Shown: positions 1-11,825, counted from the stretch's first letter. The stretch: 64,000 bases of DNA from Anthracocystis setariae (GCA_928724745.1 CAKMXJ010000015.1:186001-250000), one strand, 5' to 3'. The notes: generated from the letters alone by a model not told the origin. Numbers and translations are program-made.

Positions 1-363
1 ACACTTGCGACCGGAAGAAACACAGCTACCGCACGTCGGCTTGGTACGGTCACAGCGAATCTTACGACGACGACAGTAGTCACAGGCTGCGACCTGACCA
101 TCGGAACCATCAGGCATGCGACCACGAAGCGACTGGAGCACCTCCGCTGCTCTCTGAATGTTCTCCTCGGAAGGATACTCGGTGCCCTGCTCTCCAAGGT
201 TCTTGGCGATCTCAAAGCCAGCTGGGATGTGAATGTCGTCGAGCGTGAGTCGACGCTTTTTCAATGACGACGGCTCAACCGAGGGGCTGCGAGAGGTGGA
301 ACTCGAAGCAACCGCGGACAAGTTGCTCGCAGAAGAGCTGCTAGCACCACTCGTAAACGTCAT
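1..363 (-). CDS. Zn2Cys6 fungal transcription factor, N-terminal part (runs off the left edge)
   Basis: Reading the minus strand from an ATG at 363 gives 121 codons open to the window edge; an in-frame stop at 445-447 lies upstream, so this is the first available ATG. Residues 1-32 are Ser-rich, KKRR at 35-38 looks like a nuclear localisation signal, and residues 94-121 form a Zn2Cys6 binuclear cluster: Cys94, 97, 104, 111, 114 and 121 (C-x2-C-x6-C-x6-C-x2-C-x6-C) with the basic stretch CRRRKIRC. This family binds DNA, usually CGG triplets, in the nucleus as fungal-specific regulators. The effector region and any middle homology domain lie outside the window, so the target pathway cannot be told. 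The unusually long upstream region suggests complex regulation (inference). Confidence 0.9.
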   Translation of the reverse strand, partial: MTFTSGASSSSASNLSAVASSSTSRSPSVEPSSLKKRRLTLDDIHIPAGFEIAKNLGEQGTEYPSEENIQRAAEVLQSLRGRMPDGSDGQVAACDYCRRRKIRCDRTKPTCGSCVSSGRKC

Positions 364-1167
364 TTCGAATGCAAGGAAAGCACTGATGTCGAGAGGATCA
401 AGGGTGCTGAGAAGGTGATCGCGACGGAGACAGGGCCAAAAGCTTCAGCCGCGTGTTGAAGAGGGAGGTATGCACGGGTGGCGTTGATGGCGTTGGACAG
501 CAGAAGCAAAGTTGATGTTCAGGGCACAGGTGTTTGTGAAGTATAGGAGGCAGGGACGAAGGTGTGGCGAGAAGAAGGGTATAGAGCCGTAAAGAAAGAG
601 GATGGTAGCGGAGGACAGAATGAACGTTGTACGAACTAGCTGGCTAACCAGGCTGGACGCGAAAGCTCTATTCTGACGACGAAAGACTGATTGAAGATCG
701 TCCAGGAATACGGTTCTGCAAGTACTGTAGATGGAGCAAGTTGTCGCTGTGGATAAAGGTAGGGACAAAGAGCGAAACGGGAAGGTGCGATGTAGTGTGA
801 AGAAGGGAGGGTCAGCAATGGGAGTACAGCATGAGCGGCAGCTGAGGAACATGCAAAAGGATTATAAAGAATTCAGAGGAAGACGTCGCAAACCCAGCCC
901 TGGACAGTGAGGAGCTCAGAAAGATGGAGTGTGGGGCAGGATTGAGGCTGCAGCTAGCCAAGAGTACAGTACTTGCTGTTCGGCGGCGAGAAGCCGGAGG
1001 CAAGGAACGCGGACAAGGTGTGTAACCGGGAACAGCATGTGGAGTGAGAGCATCGACCCAGATCAGGCAAGGGTCACTTGTCTCAGGCGGAGGTGCATCA
1101 ATTTGGATCAGAGAATAGAGACCAAGCGTGCTATTGTGCAGCGAAGTGCGGGAGAGGAGCCATGGCG

Positions 1168-1169
<2 letters not shown>

Positions 1170-1204
<35 letters not shown>
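1170..1204. repeat. (GA)n microsatellite
   Basis: An uninterrupted GA dinucleotide run of about 17 units in the upstream region of the Zn2Cys6 gene. Confidence 0.95.
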
Positions 1205-1206
<2 letters not shown>

Positions 1207-1452
1207 CCTTCTGTCTGAGTTTGAGAAAGTGTAGCGTCGTCGAAAACGGTTCTGCAGCACTCTACGGGTCGAGGTCTCGAACTAGGTCGTGTGCTTTGGG
1301 ATCGATGGTTGGAATCCAGCCGAGAAGACCGGGATGCAAGAGACAAGCGTTTTGCACAACAAGGTCGCAGAAGGCGCTGTGACGGCGAGGCTCAATGGCA
1401 ATGCAACTGACTAATTGGTGTCGAATCATGGATGGGAATGCTGGACTGTAAC

Positions 1453-1484
1453 TCTACTACTCTACTCTACTCTACTCTACTCTA
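1453..1484. repeat. (TCTAC)n pentanucleotide repeat
   Basis: About six tandem copies of TCTAC with one imperfect unit at the start. Confidence 0.9.
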
Positions 1485-1785
1485 TGGTCCCAGCTGTGGC
1501 ACCCTGAGGCGAGACTGCTTGCCGCAACGGCTGCAAGACGGCACCAAATGAGAGGCCAGATGGAACGGCAATAAGCGAGATTGGGAGGGCCAAGGTTGAC
1601 AGGGGATATGGTATATAGCCATTTGGCGGGGAACGGCGTACAGCGGCAGGAAACTGAGCTAGGATCAAACTAAAATCTGGGACTTGAAACCCGGGGTGCA
1701 GGGTGGGAAAACAGAGAGTACAGTAGTGAGAGAGGCAGGGTGAAAGGGGAGAGACCGCAGGGACTATCCGACGGAGACTGCATTT

Positions 1786-1818
1786 GAATCAATCAATCAA
1801 TCAATCAATCCATCCATC
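1786..1818. repeat. (AATC)n then (CATC)n tetranucleotide repeat
   Basis: Six AATC units pass directly into two CATC units, a typical compound microsatellite. Confidence 0.9.
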
Positions 1819-3924
1819 AACCTAGCTCGATTCAAATACAGTAACCATCCAACCAAGCAATCAATGCATTTATAGTGTAGATACATGCAGTTCAGCACTG
1901 TACAGTATTTGTGCGATACAGCACTGATGTGTTGCCATTATTGTTGGACCTTTATTGAGGGCCAATGCCAAGGATTTGGGCTCCGCCCACGCCACTATCG
2001 TCGTTGAGACATATGAAATCACGCTCGCAGGACGGTGAGACCTCTGTACGTACAGGACCTCAACAAAGCTCAACAAACATACCGAACAATACGGGCCAAG
2101 GCAAGCTAGTGCCTACGTACGAAATTCTGCAGCTTTGGGATGCGCGGCTATAGGATACTGTATGAGCTAGGGATTTTCAATGGGATCGCTTTGCAGCCAC
2201 AAAAGAATTGTTTTTTTTTTTTTGTTTTTGCTGAACAGAATGGTATTATATCCATCGATTTGGCTCCACAGTGGATGATGGGCAAGGACCGGTTTGCATC
2301 GCCGCCACAAAAACGAAACGCCGTCTTTGCTTTGTCAACCAGGATGAGTGCCCCTGTTGTACAAACTTTTGTTGATTCCCTCTTTCTGCACTTGCAACCA
2401 GCTACTGAATCTAGGGTAGAGTATGGAAACATGGGCTGTGGAAAGCGGACAATTCAGCGAAAAAAAGAAAACAAAACAAAAAGTGTAGACTGGTTGGAGA
2501 CGATTCGTGCCGATGGATGGTGGGACAAATGACTAGGTACAGTAACGGGATGCGCCCAGGCATGCCAAATGCCTCTGTGCCTTGCGCTTGAGCTCGCTTA
2601 GAAACGATGCGCTCCAACTCGAAGCGCAGTGGCGGCAAGGGCCACAAACAGTCAAGTTACACAACACAGCACAGCGAATGTAAACAGTGTCTAACCGAAC
2701 CAACCATACTGATTTTAGGATGCAGTTGCAATATATCTTTGTATTTTCGTTAAAAAAAAAAAAAAAACAATCGTTTTTCCCTTCTGGAAAGGGGAGATCA
2801 GAAATGGACACCGCATATTGATTGAAGGCTGCATGGGGAGACAACTGTCCGCCTTGCGCCGTTTGCTTGTTGATTGAACACTGGAGTTGTGCCGTTGGAC
2901 CTTAGCGTCTTCCTGGCTGCACGTGTAAGCAGTCTGAACCATCCAATCAGAATGCGAGGATTGGGTGGAAAGCGTTTGTACGCCCACGCTCGGCTAGATC
3001 AGATTGGTTCTCGTCGCGCCAAATGCGACCAAACCAGCACAACAAACGATGCACCTAACCCTCCGTTCCATGTCTTAGCTGCAACCACCTCGCTTGCTTT
3101 ACTTTACTTTGATTTGGTCTTGGTTCGCGTTGCGTAACTACACATGCCTCGCTGCAAACACAGAAGGACGGGAGACGCGGACAAAGGGCCAAGAGACCTT
3201 GATAGTCCGAGTCTAAGCGGAAGACTAGCGCCTTTGGAGTCTACGACTGTACTGCATTGTGGTCACTGATGCGGTCTGGATGCAAGGATGGGCGATACAG
3301 TACCTCGAATGGTGTCGCACAGAACCAGGTCATTGATCGACATGTACAGCAAGAGAATAGCACAATCCAGTACAGTGTGGTACTCTACTCCTCCTTCAAG
3401 TTTGGAAGGACGCTTTGTGCTACAGTGATAGACTACAAAGATAGACCAGGATGACTCGACCAAGACGAGAGTGGTTGAGCAGAGTGAGAGGATGGTGGTT
3501 GATTACATCCGGTTAAACCGGGACTAACTGCAAGTGTAGTAAGGCTTGCATCTGTGCCTGTGCCTGCATATTGGTAGCGACTACCACACTAGCCTTTCCA
3601 GCCTCCGATCCAACACTGCTCCCCCCGGATTTTCATAGAAAGAACAATTTTCCTTTTTTTTTCTTTTTTCTTTTTTTTTTTTCTCTTTCCTTTTTTTTCG
3701 AATACTGCAGCAACAACGCTCAACATGAGAGTACATCTCTGTTGTGACCCCATCCTCCATTTTAGGAGCGCCAAGGTGGGCTAAAACAATTCGAGCAAGT
3801 ACAGTAGAGCAGAGACGCTTTTCCAACCGCGGCTCGTTTGCCCAAGCTTACCGCTGATCCGCTACAGCACTTCGCCCCTTTCTTTCCTCGCTTTGCGGCA
3901 AGTTCTGCCGACTCCTTCGTACTC

Positions 3925-3943
3925 GTACTGTAGCGTACAGTAC
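3925..3943. other. Perfect inverted repeat GTACTGTA-gcg-TACAGTAC
   Basis: Two 8-bp arms are exact reverse complements separated by 3 nt. It is one of three sites in the window where the recurrent intergenic 7-mer occurs as an inverted pair with a 3-nt spacer (others at 29511-29527 and 30463-30479). It could be a dimeric protein site or a small hairpin; function unknown. Confidence 0.6.
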
Positions 3944-5132
3944 TCACTACGGTTCTGTACTAATTGAGAATCGGACATGGTCACAAGCTCTCCTCAAGCG
4001 AATTTGAAATTCATCAATGCCTCTGCTCAGCACGTCCAATTGGCGGGCGCACTACCAAACCCTTCACTCGACACTGAACCGCCTTCTCATCTCGAGTGGC
4101 ACGAAACACACAACCTTCGACACGGCAGCGAGGCCGTGCTCCCACACATACCCAATCGATAAACAGTCAAGTCGGTAGCAATTGCACAACTGTACTCTGA
4201 ATCTTGCATTCCGTGCCGTGGACGGTGGTCTCGCCTACCGCAAAAACTCTCCTCCCGAGTTGATGAAATCTTGCAACCCTGTCACTGCACCGTACTGTAT
4301 GGGCGTTTCTTGGTATTCTGATCGTGAAAGGCACCATTGAAACGTGGCCGTGCTGTTGCTGTATTTTTCACTCGCGTGATGGCTCGGCTGCATTCTTGGT
4401 TGCGAAAGGATACGACACAACACAGCCCCCCAAGACGATGCAAACAGATGGTATGTACGGTAGCCTACGGATTTGGATCCATCGCCACAGTGGATGGCAA
4501 CTCGGGCGGGCTTGCAGAGGCGAGACACCGGCTCCTTCTCCGCAACCTCGCCCTGACAGAAAATCTCCGCTCCAAAACCGCTCTCCTCTTCTCTTCCCCC
4601 TGCTTCACCACCCCGGATCGCCTTGGGATCCTTGAAAAACCTCTGCATGTATCTCCGTTTCCGCCCTTTCCTTGGATTCAAACGTGTTTCGGGCTATGCA
4701 CTTCTGAACTTGACCCTTCAATCAACGGATCTAGCCATCCAGAACAGTTGTGTATTCGAGATGCAGGCTATGTTCTTTGCCTGTTTGCTTGCATCTCCTC
4801 AGCCCCGACCAGCCCGTGGTGCATTACCGAGTTTTGAACGGTTTCCTGCCACTTTCCACACAGCGTTGCCTTCATTCTTTTGATCAACCAAACCTCGGCA
4901 AGCAGCTTGGTTGTGCGAGGTGTTGCACATCTCTACAACGACACTCTAAATTTTCCTTCTTGGAACGCCGGAATCGTGAGGGTGAGGCTTTCGATGCTGC
5001 TCCCGTGCCTTGATGCCGTGCGCAAAGTGGGTCGCCGTGACCTAAATCTAGCCTTTCTGTGGCACAAAATCATGCGACAACATGTCTTGCTCCTGCCGAA
5101 TCCGTATCGATACTGCCTTGGATTTTTCACTG

Positions 5133-5154
5133 TTCTGTACTGTGCTGTACAGAA
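5133..5154. other. Inverted repeat TTCTGTAC-n6-GTACAGAA
   Basis: Perfect 8-bp arms around a 6-nt loop, related in sequence to the TACAGTA family of intergenic motifs. No gene overlaps it. Confidence 0.5.
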
Positions 5155-5518
5155 ACTCTCCTCGCTCAGGTCGCATAGTACCCTACTCTCCGTTTTCCGT
5201 CTGCCTTATTCTAACATGCCGGACAGCATGGCTTCGATCTGCATTGTGTGCTGCCGGTAAATACACATTGGCCGAACCCTGGCCCTACACCGCCGCTGCA
5301 CCTATCGCTCATCGTATCGTGAAAGCCCTGCTCGTGTCCATGCTTACATCCCGCCATGCTCTCATTCCTAGGTCACACAGCTCATGTGCAGGCTTTTGTT
5401 GCCTTGGGTTTCTCTTGATTTTTTGAGTATCGATTGTCATGCTTCCTTTTGTGCCTTCACTTGCCGCAAAAGGGAGTCGACGGCACGGCATCGGGGCGAA
5501 CTTTAGCGTTACTCCAAC

Positions 5519-5549
5519 ACTGGACTGGACTGGACTGGACTGGACTGGA
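5519..5549. repeat. (ACTGG)n pentanucleotide repeat
   Basis: Six tandem ACTGG units about 420 bp upstream of the DPH1 start codon. Confidence 0.9.
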
Positions 5550-5778
5550 ACGACAATTCTAGGCGAACACATTGTGTTGAGAGCAATCTCGGCGAAACAT
5601 TCGCGGCGACACAAACGAGATCGTGGCGCTCGGCAACCAACGAGGGGCGAGGTCGATGGGAGCGAAGCCCAAGATGGGCTATTTAGGGGTCAACCTATTT
5701 ACGTCACCAGGCCGGACGGAAGCATCACCATCAGTAGTGTAGCAGCAGCAGCCGCCGCAGCGGAATTAGCTTGCAAAT

Positions 5779-5787
5779 TATATAAAG
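5779..5787 (+). promoter_or_regulatory. Candidate TATA element of DPH1
   Basis: TATATAAAG lies 182 bp before the DPH1 ATG. Position and match suit a TATA box with a 5' leader of roughly 100-150 nt, but no transcription start is known. Confidence 0.4.
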
Positions 5788-5968
5788 AATGTTAGCTCTC
5801 AAAGCTGTTGACAAGACAACTTAGTCATGATCTGTCAGCGAGTTCTAAATTTTGGTCGAGCCAAGTTTTTGGTTTGGACCCTGACCTCAATGAGGGCTGT
5901 CTCAGCGTCCTGTCCGTCCCCACCATCGTCAAGCAACCCAAATTGACATCACTCTGCAAGGCAAAAGC

Positions 5969-7726
5969 ATGCAGACCAACGCAGAGAACCCTCGCAAGCG
6001 GTTCGGTGCTACTGGCGACGCCAACAACGCAGCTGGCCCTTCGCGTCCACGAATCGCAAACGCCGTTCCCGCAGAGATCCTCGATGACCCAGAACTCAAC
6101 GCAGCTATCGCCTCGATTCTGCCCGCCAACTACAACTTTGAGATCCACAAGACCATCCATCATATTCGTAAAGCGCGAGCATCATGCGTCGCTCTTCAAA
6201 TGCCAGAAGGCCTCACGCTTTGGGCTACTGGCATCGCCGACATTGTCGAGCGATTCACCGATGCCATCACCGTCATCATGGGCGACGTGACGTATGGCGC
6301 CTGCTGCGTAGATGACTACACTGCCATGGCTCTTGGATGCGATATGCTCGTGCACTACGGCCATAGCTGTTTGGTGCCAGTCGATCAGACGGCGATCAAG
6401 ACGCTGTACGTGTTTGTCGAGATCTCGATCGACCCTGCTCATCTTGCTGCCACCGTCCGCGCCAACTTTCCTTGCGACAAGCACGATTTCAGAGCCAAAA
6501 TTCTCGGCGGCAGTCAGAATGCTGCAGGCAAGCGTGCCGAGGTGGATGAGTCGGCGGGTCGCGCTCGTATCCAGATCGGTGATGAGCAAGCCCCGCTTTC
6601 GCTTTCGACAGGAAGCGATGACACGGCAAAGACACACCTCGCCCTTGTCGGCACTGTACAGTTCATCAATGCCATTCACGGACTTCGCGAAGCGCTCGAA
6701 CAGTCGCAACATCGTCTTGCTGATGGGTCCATTGTGTCCGGCGAACGCGAGCCAGACCGTCTGATGCTAACGGCAGGCACAATCACAGAGGGAGCAGTGG
6801 ACCACATTCCTCAGGCGGCCAAGTGGAAGTCGTGGAGTTCGGGAGAGTACAAGGTCACCGTTCCACAAGTCAAGCCGCTGAGTCCAGGCGAGGTGCTGGG
6901 ATGCACGTCGCCCAAGCTGGATAAGGACAGCATCGATGCCATCGTCTACATCGGCGACGGACGCTTCCATCTCGAGTCGATCATGATCGCCAATCCTCGC
7001 ATCCCGGCGTTCCGATACGACCCTTACACCAAGCGATTCGTGAGGGAACTGTATGACCATGCCGAAATGCGCAAGATGCGTGGAGAGGCGGTGCAACAGG
7101 CTCAAGACAGCGTAGGTGGCATGGACCTGGACCCAGAGAGTTCGATCGTTGCACAGAAGAAGGACGGAGCTGTGATAAGCAAGGTGGCATCGGGTTGGGG
7201 AGTAGTGCTGGGCACGCTGGGACGACAGGGCAGTCTAGGTGTGCTCGAGTCGCTCACCGCTTCGTTAGCACAACACTCGCCACCGATCCCTCACGTTGCC
7301 ATCTTGCTGTCGGAGCTGTCTCCTCAGAAGCTCGGCTTGTTTGGCGAGCATCTGAGTGCATTCATCCAGACGAGCTGTCCCAGACTGTCCATCGACTGGG
7401 GATCGGCATTCAACAAGCCGCTTCTCAGCCCGTACGAGGCAGCTGTAAGTGTCAAGAAGGTCAAAGGCTGGCAACAGGATGTCGAGGGTCTTGGAATGAG
7501 TAGGACCCCTGCCAAGGACGATGGAAAGGGACAGGTGCCTCAGGAAGACAAGCACCTGCCACTTGACGGCGACTACCCGATGGATTTTTACAGCGACACT
7601 TCCTTAGGTCCTTGGACGCCGAGGCACGGCATGGCACCGACAAACAAACCTGCGGGTGCCAAATCGAATCTGGCATTGCTGAGAAGCTTGCGTAGCAAAC
7701 GGGCTAAAGCAACGGCAGCGTCGTGA
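5969..7726 (+). CDS. DPH1: Diphthamide biosynthesis protein 1 (2-(3-amino-3-carboxypropyl)histidine synthase subunit 1)
   Basis: 585 residues from an ATG, intronless. The Dph1-Dph2 complex transfers the 3-amino-3-carboxypropyl group of S-adenosylmethionine to a histidine of elongation factor 2, the first step of diphthamide synthesis, by [4Fe-4S] radical chemistry in the cytosol. The protein shows the family landmarks: QMPEGL near residue 77, [13 protein letters not shown] at 105-117, the HYGHSC loop at 129-134, LGCTSP near 310 and SCPRLSID near 469. Three Cys positions suit cluster ligands: 112/113, 312 and 470. The last 100 residues are polar and variable. Length is somewhat above typical Dph1 (about 430-450) because of the N-terminal extension and internal and C-terminal polar segments. 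Confidence 0.95.
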   Translation: MQTNAENPRKRFGATGDANNAAGPSRPRIANAVPAEILDDPELNAAIASILPANYNFEIHKTIHHIRKARASCVALQMPEGLTLWATGIADIVERFTDAITVIMGDVTYGACCVDDYTAMALGCDMLVHYGHSCLVPVDQTAIKTLYVFVEISIDPAHLAATVRANFPCDKHDFRAKILGGSQNAAGKRAEVDESAGRARIQIGDEQAPLSLSTGSDDTAKTHLALVGTVQFINAIHGLREALEQSQHRLADGSIVSGEREPDRLMLTAGTITEGAVDHIPQAAKWKSWSSGEYKVTVPQVKPLSPGEVLGCTSPKLDKDSIDAIVYIGDGRFHLESIMIANPRIPAFRYDPYTKRFVRELYDHAEMRKMRGEAVQQAQDSVGGMDLDPESSIVAQKKDGAVISKVASGWGVVLGTLGRQGSLGVLESLTASLAQHSPPIPHVAILLSELSPQKLGLFGEHLSAFIQTSCPRLSIDWGSAFNKPLLSPYEAAVSVKKVKGWQQDVEGLGMSRTPAKDDGKGQVPQEDKHLPLDGDYPMDFYSDTSLGPWTPRHGMAPTNKPAGAKSNLALLRSLRSKRAKATAAS

Positions 7727-8720
7727 TTCACTAGGGTATCGTACTTTGTTGGCGACCCTAGCGCGCTTTGGGCGCAATCATGTGTAGTCATGCTGTTTGC
7801 TATGCAAGCAAGAGTTGATTTTTCCACCATCACTTGGTGTACAGTACCTGTACAGTAGATAGAAGCAGACTGCACCGTACTGAGCTTGATTGTGCACGGC
7901 ATGCATGTCAGGACCGGCCAATCGGATGTGACGGGCTGCCAAGGTATAGGACTCAAGCGTGTGGTTGCTCTGCATTGCAAAATGTTTCTCTGGAAGCAGC
8001 GTCATGCAGACCGACAAGCAGGCGAGCCACAACCACATTTTCCTTAGCTCAAGCTCTGCATTTGGTTGTTGCTGCAGTGCGGTACACTCTGTAGTTGGGC
8101 AAAGATTCTAATTTGAATTGGGATTGAAACTACCGAGCGTCGCGGTTTGTCAAGCCAAATGATCATGACGCATTTTTGTGCTGTATCGTGCTGTGCTGTG
8201 CTGTTCAGAACAATGCAGAGTTGAGACGTGCCCGTGCGCTTGCGCTTGCGAGTTTCAAGTAGAAAAAGAGAGAGTGTGTGAATTTGCCATCGGCACTCGG
8301 AGGATCCGTGGATGGGCGCAATTGCAACCAATTGGCTTTGAAAGCTGCTGATTCTGCCACTACTGCCATTCTACCACCGTATTCGCTCGACCCGCCCACG
8401 CCATCGGACACCTCCATCTCGCTGCATACTTCGTTGACAGCGACATACAATCCATTCCGCCTTTGGATGCACGCACGCCGCTCTCACTGTCAACCCATCA
8501 GGTGCACAGCCCAATACCCAGGCGGCGATCCGAGCTCAACATCCGCTCCGTTCTTCCGCCCCTCTTCTTCCTTTCTCCACACTGCCATCCAAGTCGAGCA
8601 TTTCGAACCGCGACGCCATCACGGCCACGGACAGACGGACGAGTCAACCAACGAACCGACGCAACAAGACAGACCCCTCATCCACCCGAGACTTCGCCGA
8701 TCTGACCCTATACCATCACA
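7727..8720. other. Intergenic region between DPH1 and the BOI-like gene
   Basis: About 1 kb without a supported gene. It contains two direct copies of TACAGTA at 7840-7846 and 7851-7857 and a short GCTGT repeat near 8180-8200. The last 300 bp are C-rich with no in-frame ATG before 8721, consistent with a 5' leader. Confidence 0.5.
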
Positions 8721-11700
8721 ATGGCGTCTGCCAAGGTCGATCGCGTTTGGGCGCTCCACGACTTTGAGGCCGAGAACCCAGATGAAGTCTCCTTCAAGGC
8801 TGGCGAGTGCATTCTCGTCGTCGAGAAGGATGACGAGTACGGCGATGGCTGGTGGCAAGGAACCAATGAACGTGGCCAGACAGGTCTCTTCCCTTTCACT
8901 TACACCACGCTCGATCGCAATCTCGCTCTCAGTGCCAAGTCTGGAAACGCAACTCCTGATGCCCTCGGAACACCGCAAGCCGTTGGCACCAGCGCCAAGC
9001 CAGGCGTGATGCACTCCACCATGGCCGACATTGACAACGCCCTCACCGAGTTGCAAAGCGACCGCAAGGCGCCTGACTCCAGTGCAGCTGCTGGTCTGGC
9101 CACCAACCCCGATGCCGACACTTCCCGGACGTCTTTCCAAAGCGAGCGCACCGAAGCCGAGTCCGATAACTTGGCCGAATCGGGCGATTACGCCAGCAGA
9201 TCCATTGCCACCCGTGCTGCGCTCGCAGCCAATGCGCAGAAACACCTTGCACAGGATACAGAACGCGAGAAGCAAGAGGAGCAGCGCATGCGAGCCGAGG
9301 CACAGCGTCAGTTCGAGGAGGAGGAGGCCCGCCAACGCGAGCTGTTGCTCGAAAAGGAAAGGGAGCGACAGGTCAAGATCGCTGCGGGTCAACTCGACGA
9401 CGACAAGGACAAGGTAGCCCCCATCGCTGGCGTCGACATGAGCGACGACAGTGAAAGCGAAGGTTCCGTCGGTGCTCTTGACGACTTCCAGGACAAGACC
9501 CATAGTCCTCTGTTTGGTAATCTGGCAGCCACCCCGACTGGCCCCGGCGTCGCAACACGAGAGATTCAGCCGCCCACCACCAATCTGCAAGGCATCCTGG
9601 AAGACGATGCAAAGCTGCACACCCAAACATCCCAAACCTTGGCGGCTTCATCTGCCCCAGCTCCTGCTCCGTTGACCTCCAACAACTTTACCTCTTCCGT
9701 TACTCCAGACGCTCCTGTCACCGCCGGTCCCGTTACCGCCCCTCTCGCGCCAGCATCCGAGTCGAAGGAACGCTACGGCGCACCACCTGCTATGGCGGCC
9801 GGTGCCGGTGCTGTTGCCGTGGGCGGGGCTGTTGCCGCTGCTCTCGCCACTGCCCACCAGGATCGCTCTCGCAATGCGTCCACTGTAGAGCTCGCTGTAC
9901 CCGTCACTCAAGACAGCGCTCGCTCCGTTGCAGGCGACAGCACCAGGACCGGCACCGAAGTCGGCACAGTCACGGGCGCAGCTACTGGTCCCGGCACCGC
10001 TGCTACTTCGATCGCTGCTGCCACCCACGACGAAGCACCCTTCGCTGCAGGCTTCAAGGCGCCTACTGCTGCCCATTCGGCATCGGCTGGCGCGCTGGCG
10101 GGCGACCCTACCGACTGGAACGTGGATCAGGTGGTCGACTGGGCTCGCTCCAAAGGCTGGGATGAGGATGCAATCGTCAGCAAGTTCCGCGAACATGAGA
10201 TCTCGGGAGATGTCCTGGTCGAGATGGATCTCAACATTCTCAAGGAGATCGACATTGTTGCATTCGGCAAACGTTTCCAGGTCGCCAATGCTATCAAGGA
10301 GCTTCGTAGCCAGATTCCTGGAGCTGCCCTTGCTACGCCTGGCTTGACCCAGCCACCAGCCAATGATGGCCTTGGCAGTCCAGCTATGATCGCTCCTACC
10401 GGCCCGACCGGTGCTTTCCAAACTCCCTCGTACTCGCCCTACAACGCCGGATCTCACAGCGGTAGCAACGCTGATGGACGAAGCCTCAGCGCTCGCATGG
10501 CCGAACACAGCCTTGACCAGGGCTTTGCGCCTAGCTCGAGCCGACCGGAAAGCTTCCGTGATCGCGACTCGTTGGGCGGGCCAGGTCCCTCGCCTGGCTT
10601 CAGCGGGCAAGGGTTTGGTGGACCGGCTGGCGTCGCGGCTTGGCAGGCGCAGCAAGCCGGTCAGGGTCTTGGTTCGCGCAATCCGAGCGAAGTGCACATG
10701 CGTGGGCCGGGCGATCTGCCCATGTCGCCCACTGCCAATGCTCAATTCCGTGCGCCCAGCCCACGCTACGCGCCTACTGGAGGCGCCTATGATGACAAGC
10801 TTGGTGCTTTGCCTTCTTCTCCACGCAAGCGCGAGTCGACCGGATCGGGATCGGGAGAGAAGAGCAACCGGACGAGCTTCTTTGGACTGGGTCACCGTAA
10901 CCGCAAGCCTCCTCCTCCGGGGACTCCCGGTGGATCGATGAGCCAGGACGATGAGAAAAGCAGCAAGGGTACTTTCTCGCGACTCGGCTTCGCGCGCGGC
11001 TCGCGTAACACGAGCAACCAGTCGAACCAGTCGGCTTTCAAGGACCATATTTCGCTGCCGACTTCGAGCCCGCATTTTGATCAGAACGGCGACACTGTTC
11101 GACGTCAACGACAGTCGACGGTGGGTGCTTCTGGAATGGCGATGAACAACGGGCAGTCGGTTGCGGGTGGGATGGGTTCGCCCGGGATGGATGGCATGGC
11201 TGGGTCGGGTCGACCTGCGTCGATGGGATCTGCTGGACCTGGAGCGGGTGCGGCTGGCGTTGCTGCGGACACCAACGCTGTCGCTAATGGGCCGGTCATG
11301 GCACGCATCCAACCTGTCGATTTGGAAGGATGGATCAAGAAGAAGGGCGAGCGGTACAATTCGTGGAAGCCTCGGTACCTGGCGTTGAAGGGACCTGATT
11401 TGGTGATCCTACGCGATCCACGAGCCGAAAAGATCAAGGGCTACGTCAACATGAAGGGTTACAAGGTGATTGCGGACGAAAACACGAATCCGGGCAAGTA
11501 TGGGTTTAAGATCCTGCACGAGAGTGAGAAGCCGCATTACTTTTGCAGCGAGGATCCGATCTTGGTGCGAGAGTGGATGAAGGCGTTGATGAAGAGTACG
11601 ATCGGTAGGGATCATAGTTTCCCAGTGATTAGCAGTTACAATAATGCTACGATCAGTTTGAAGGAGGCGCAGAGGATGAATCCGCCGCCGAGACCTCCTA

Positions 11701-11825
11701 GTCCTACTAGTAGGGCTAGGGCACAGAGGGAAAAGGCTAGGCCGAATCCAGAGCAGTTGACCGCGCGCGATGCTGCGATCTTGATGAATCTCACGGGGGG
11801 GGCAGGAGGCGGCGCAGATGGATGA
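8721..11825 (+). CDS. BOI-type polarity protein with SH3, SAM and PH domains
   Basis: 1034 residues, intronless, ATG in a good context. Domain order is SH3 at about 9-62 (ALHDF, GDGWWQG and GLFPFTY visible), a Glu/Arg-rich probable coiled coil at about 170-220, a SAM domain at about 462-535 (begins DWNVDQVVDWARSKGW), a long Ser/Pro/Gly-rich disordered stretch and a PH domain at about 862-960 (LEGWIKKKGERYNSWKPRY). This is the architecture of S. cerevisiae Boi1/Boi2 and S. pombe Pob1, cortical proteins that link Cdc42, formins and the exocyst during polarised growth; PH binds acidic phospholipids, SH3 binds partners such as Bem1. A role in bud and hyphal tip growth is inferred from the family. 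The 3' end faces JIP5 tail-to-tail. Confidence 0.9.
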   Translation: MASAKVDRVWALHDFEAENPDEVSFKAGECILVVEKDDEYGDGWWQGTNERGQTGLFPFTYTTLDRNLALSAKSGNATPDALGTPQAVGTSAKPGVMHSTMADIDNALTELQSDRKAPDSSAAAGLATNPDADTSRTSFQSERTEAESDNLAESGDYASRSIATRAALAANAQKHLAQDTEREKQEEQRMRAEAQRQFEEEEARQRELLLEKERERQVKIAAGQLDDDKDKVAPIAGVDMSDDSESEGSVGALDDFQDKTHSPLFGNLAATPTGPGVATREIQPPTTNLQGILEDDAKLHTQTSQTLAASSAPAPAPLTSNNFTSSVTPDAPVTAGPVTAPLAPASESKERYGAPPAMAAGAGAVAVGGAVAAALATAHQDRSRNASTVELAVPVTQDSARSVAGDSTRTGTEVGTVTGAATGPGTAATSIAAATHDEAPFAAGFKAPTAAHSASAGALAGDPTDWNVDQVVDWARSKGWDEDAIVSKFREHEISGDVLVEMDLNILKEIDIVAFGKRFQVANAIKELRSQIPGAALATPGLTQPPANDGLGSPAMIAPTGPTGAFQTPSYSPYNAGSHSGSNADGRSLSARMAEHSLDQGFAPSSSRPESFRDRDSLGGPGPSPGFSGQGFGGPAGVAAWQAQQAGQGLGSRNPSEVHMRGPGDLPMSPTANAQFRAPSPRYAPTGGAYDDKLGALPSSPRKRESTGSGSGEKSNRTSFFGLGHRNRKPPPPGTPGGSMSQDDEKSSKGTFSRLGFARGSRNTSNQSNQSAFKDHISLPTSSPHFDQNGDTVRRQRQSTVGASGMAMNNGQSVAGGMGSPGMDGMAGSGRPASMGSAGPGAGAAGVAADTNAVANGPVMARIQPVDLEGWIKKKGERYNSWKPRYLALKGPDLVILRDPRAEKIKGYVNMKGYKVIADENTNPGKYGFKILHESEKPHYFCSEDPILVREWMKALMKSTIGRDHSFPVISSYNNATISLKEAQRMNPPPRPPSPTSRARAQREKARPNPEQLTARDAAILMNLTGGAGGGADG

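Larger units (their letters stand above)
364..5778. other. Gene-poor intergenic region (about 5.4 kb) between the Zn2Cys6 factor and DPH1
   Basis: No reading frame here looks protein-like; the frames present are short and full of low-complexity residues. The DNA holds several microsatellites (1170-1204, 1453-1484, 1786-1818, 5519-5549), poly-T or poly-A tracts (about 2211-2223, 2751-2766, 3650-3700) and at least ten copies of the 7-mer TACAGTA/TACTGTA. It probably contains the divergent promoters of the two flanking genes and perhaps a long 5' leader or non-coding transcript, but none can be delimited from sequence. Confidence 0.6.

Noticed and set aside
4235..4681. Minus-strand frame of 148 codons in the long gap before DPH1
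   Set aside because: No family resemblance, mixed low-complexity and basic residues, and overlaps equally long frames on the other strand; not distinguishable from chance.
9648..11312. Minus-strand frame (554 codons) opposite the BOI-like gene
   Set aside because: Arg/Ser-rich shadow covering the SAM and linker region of the sense protein; no independent support.
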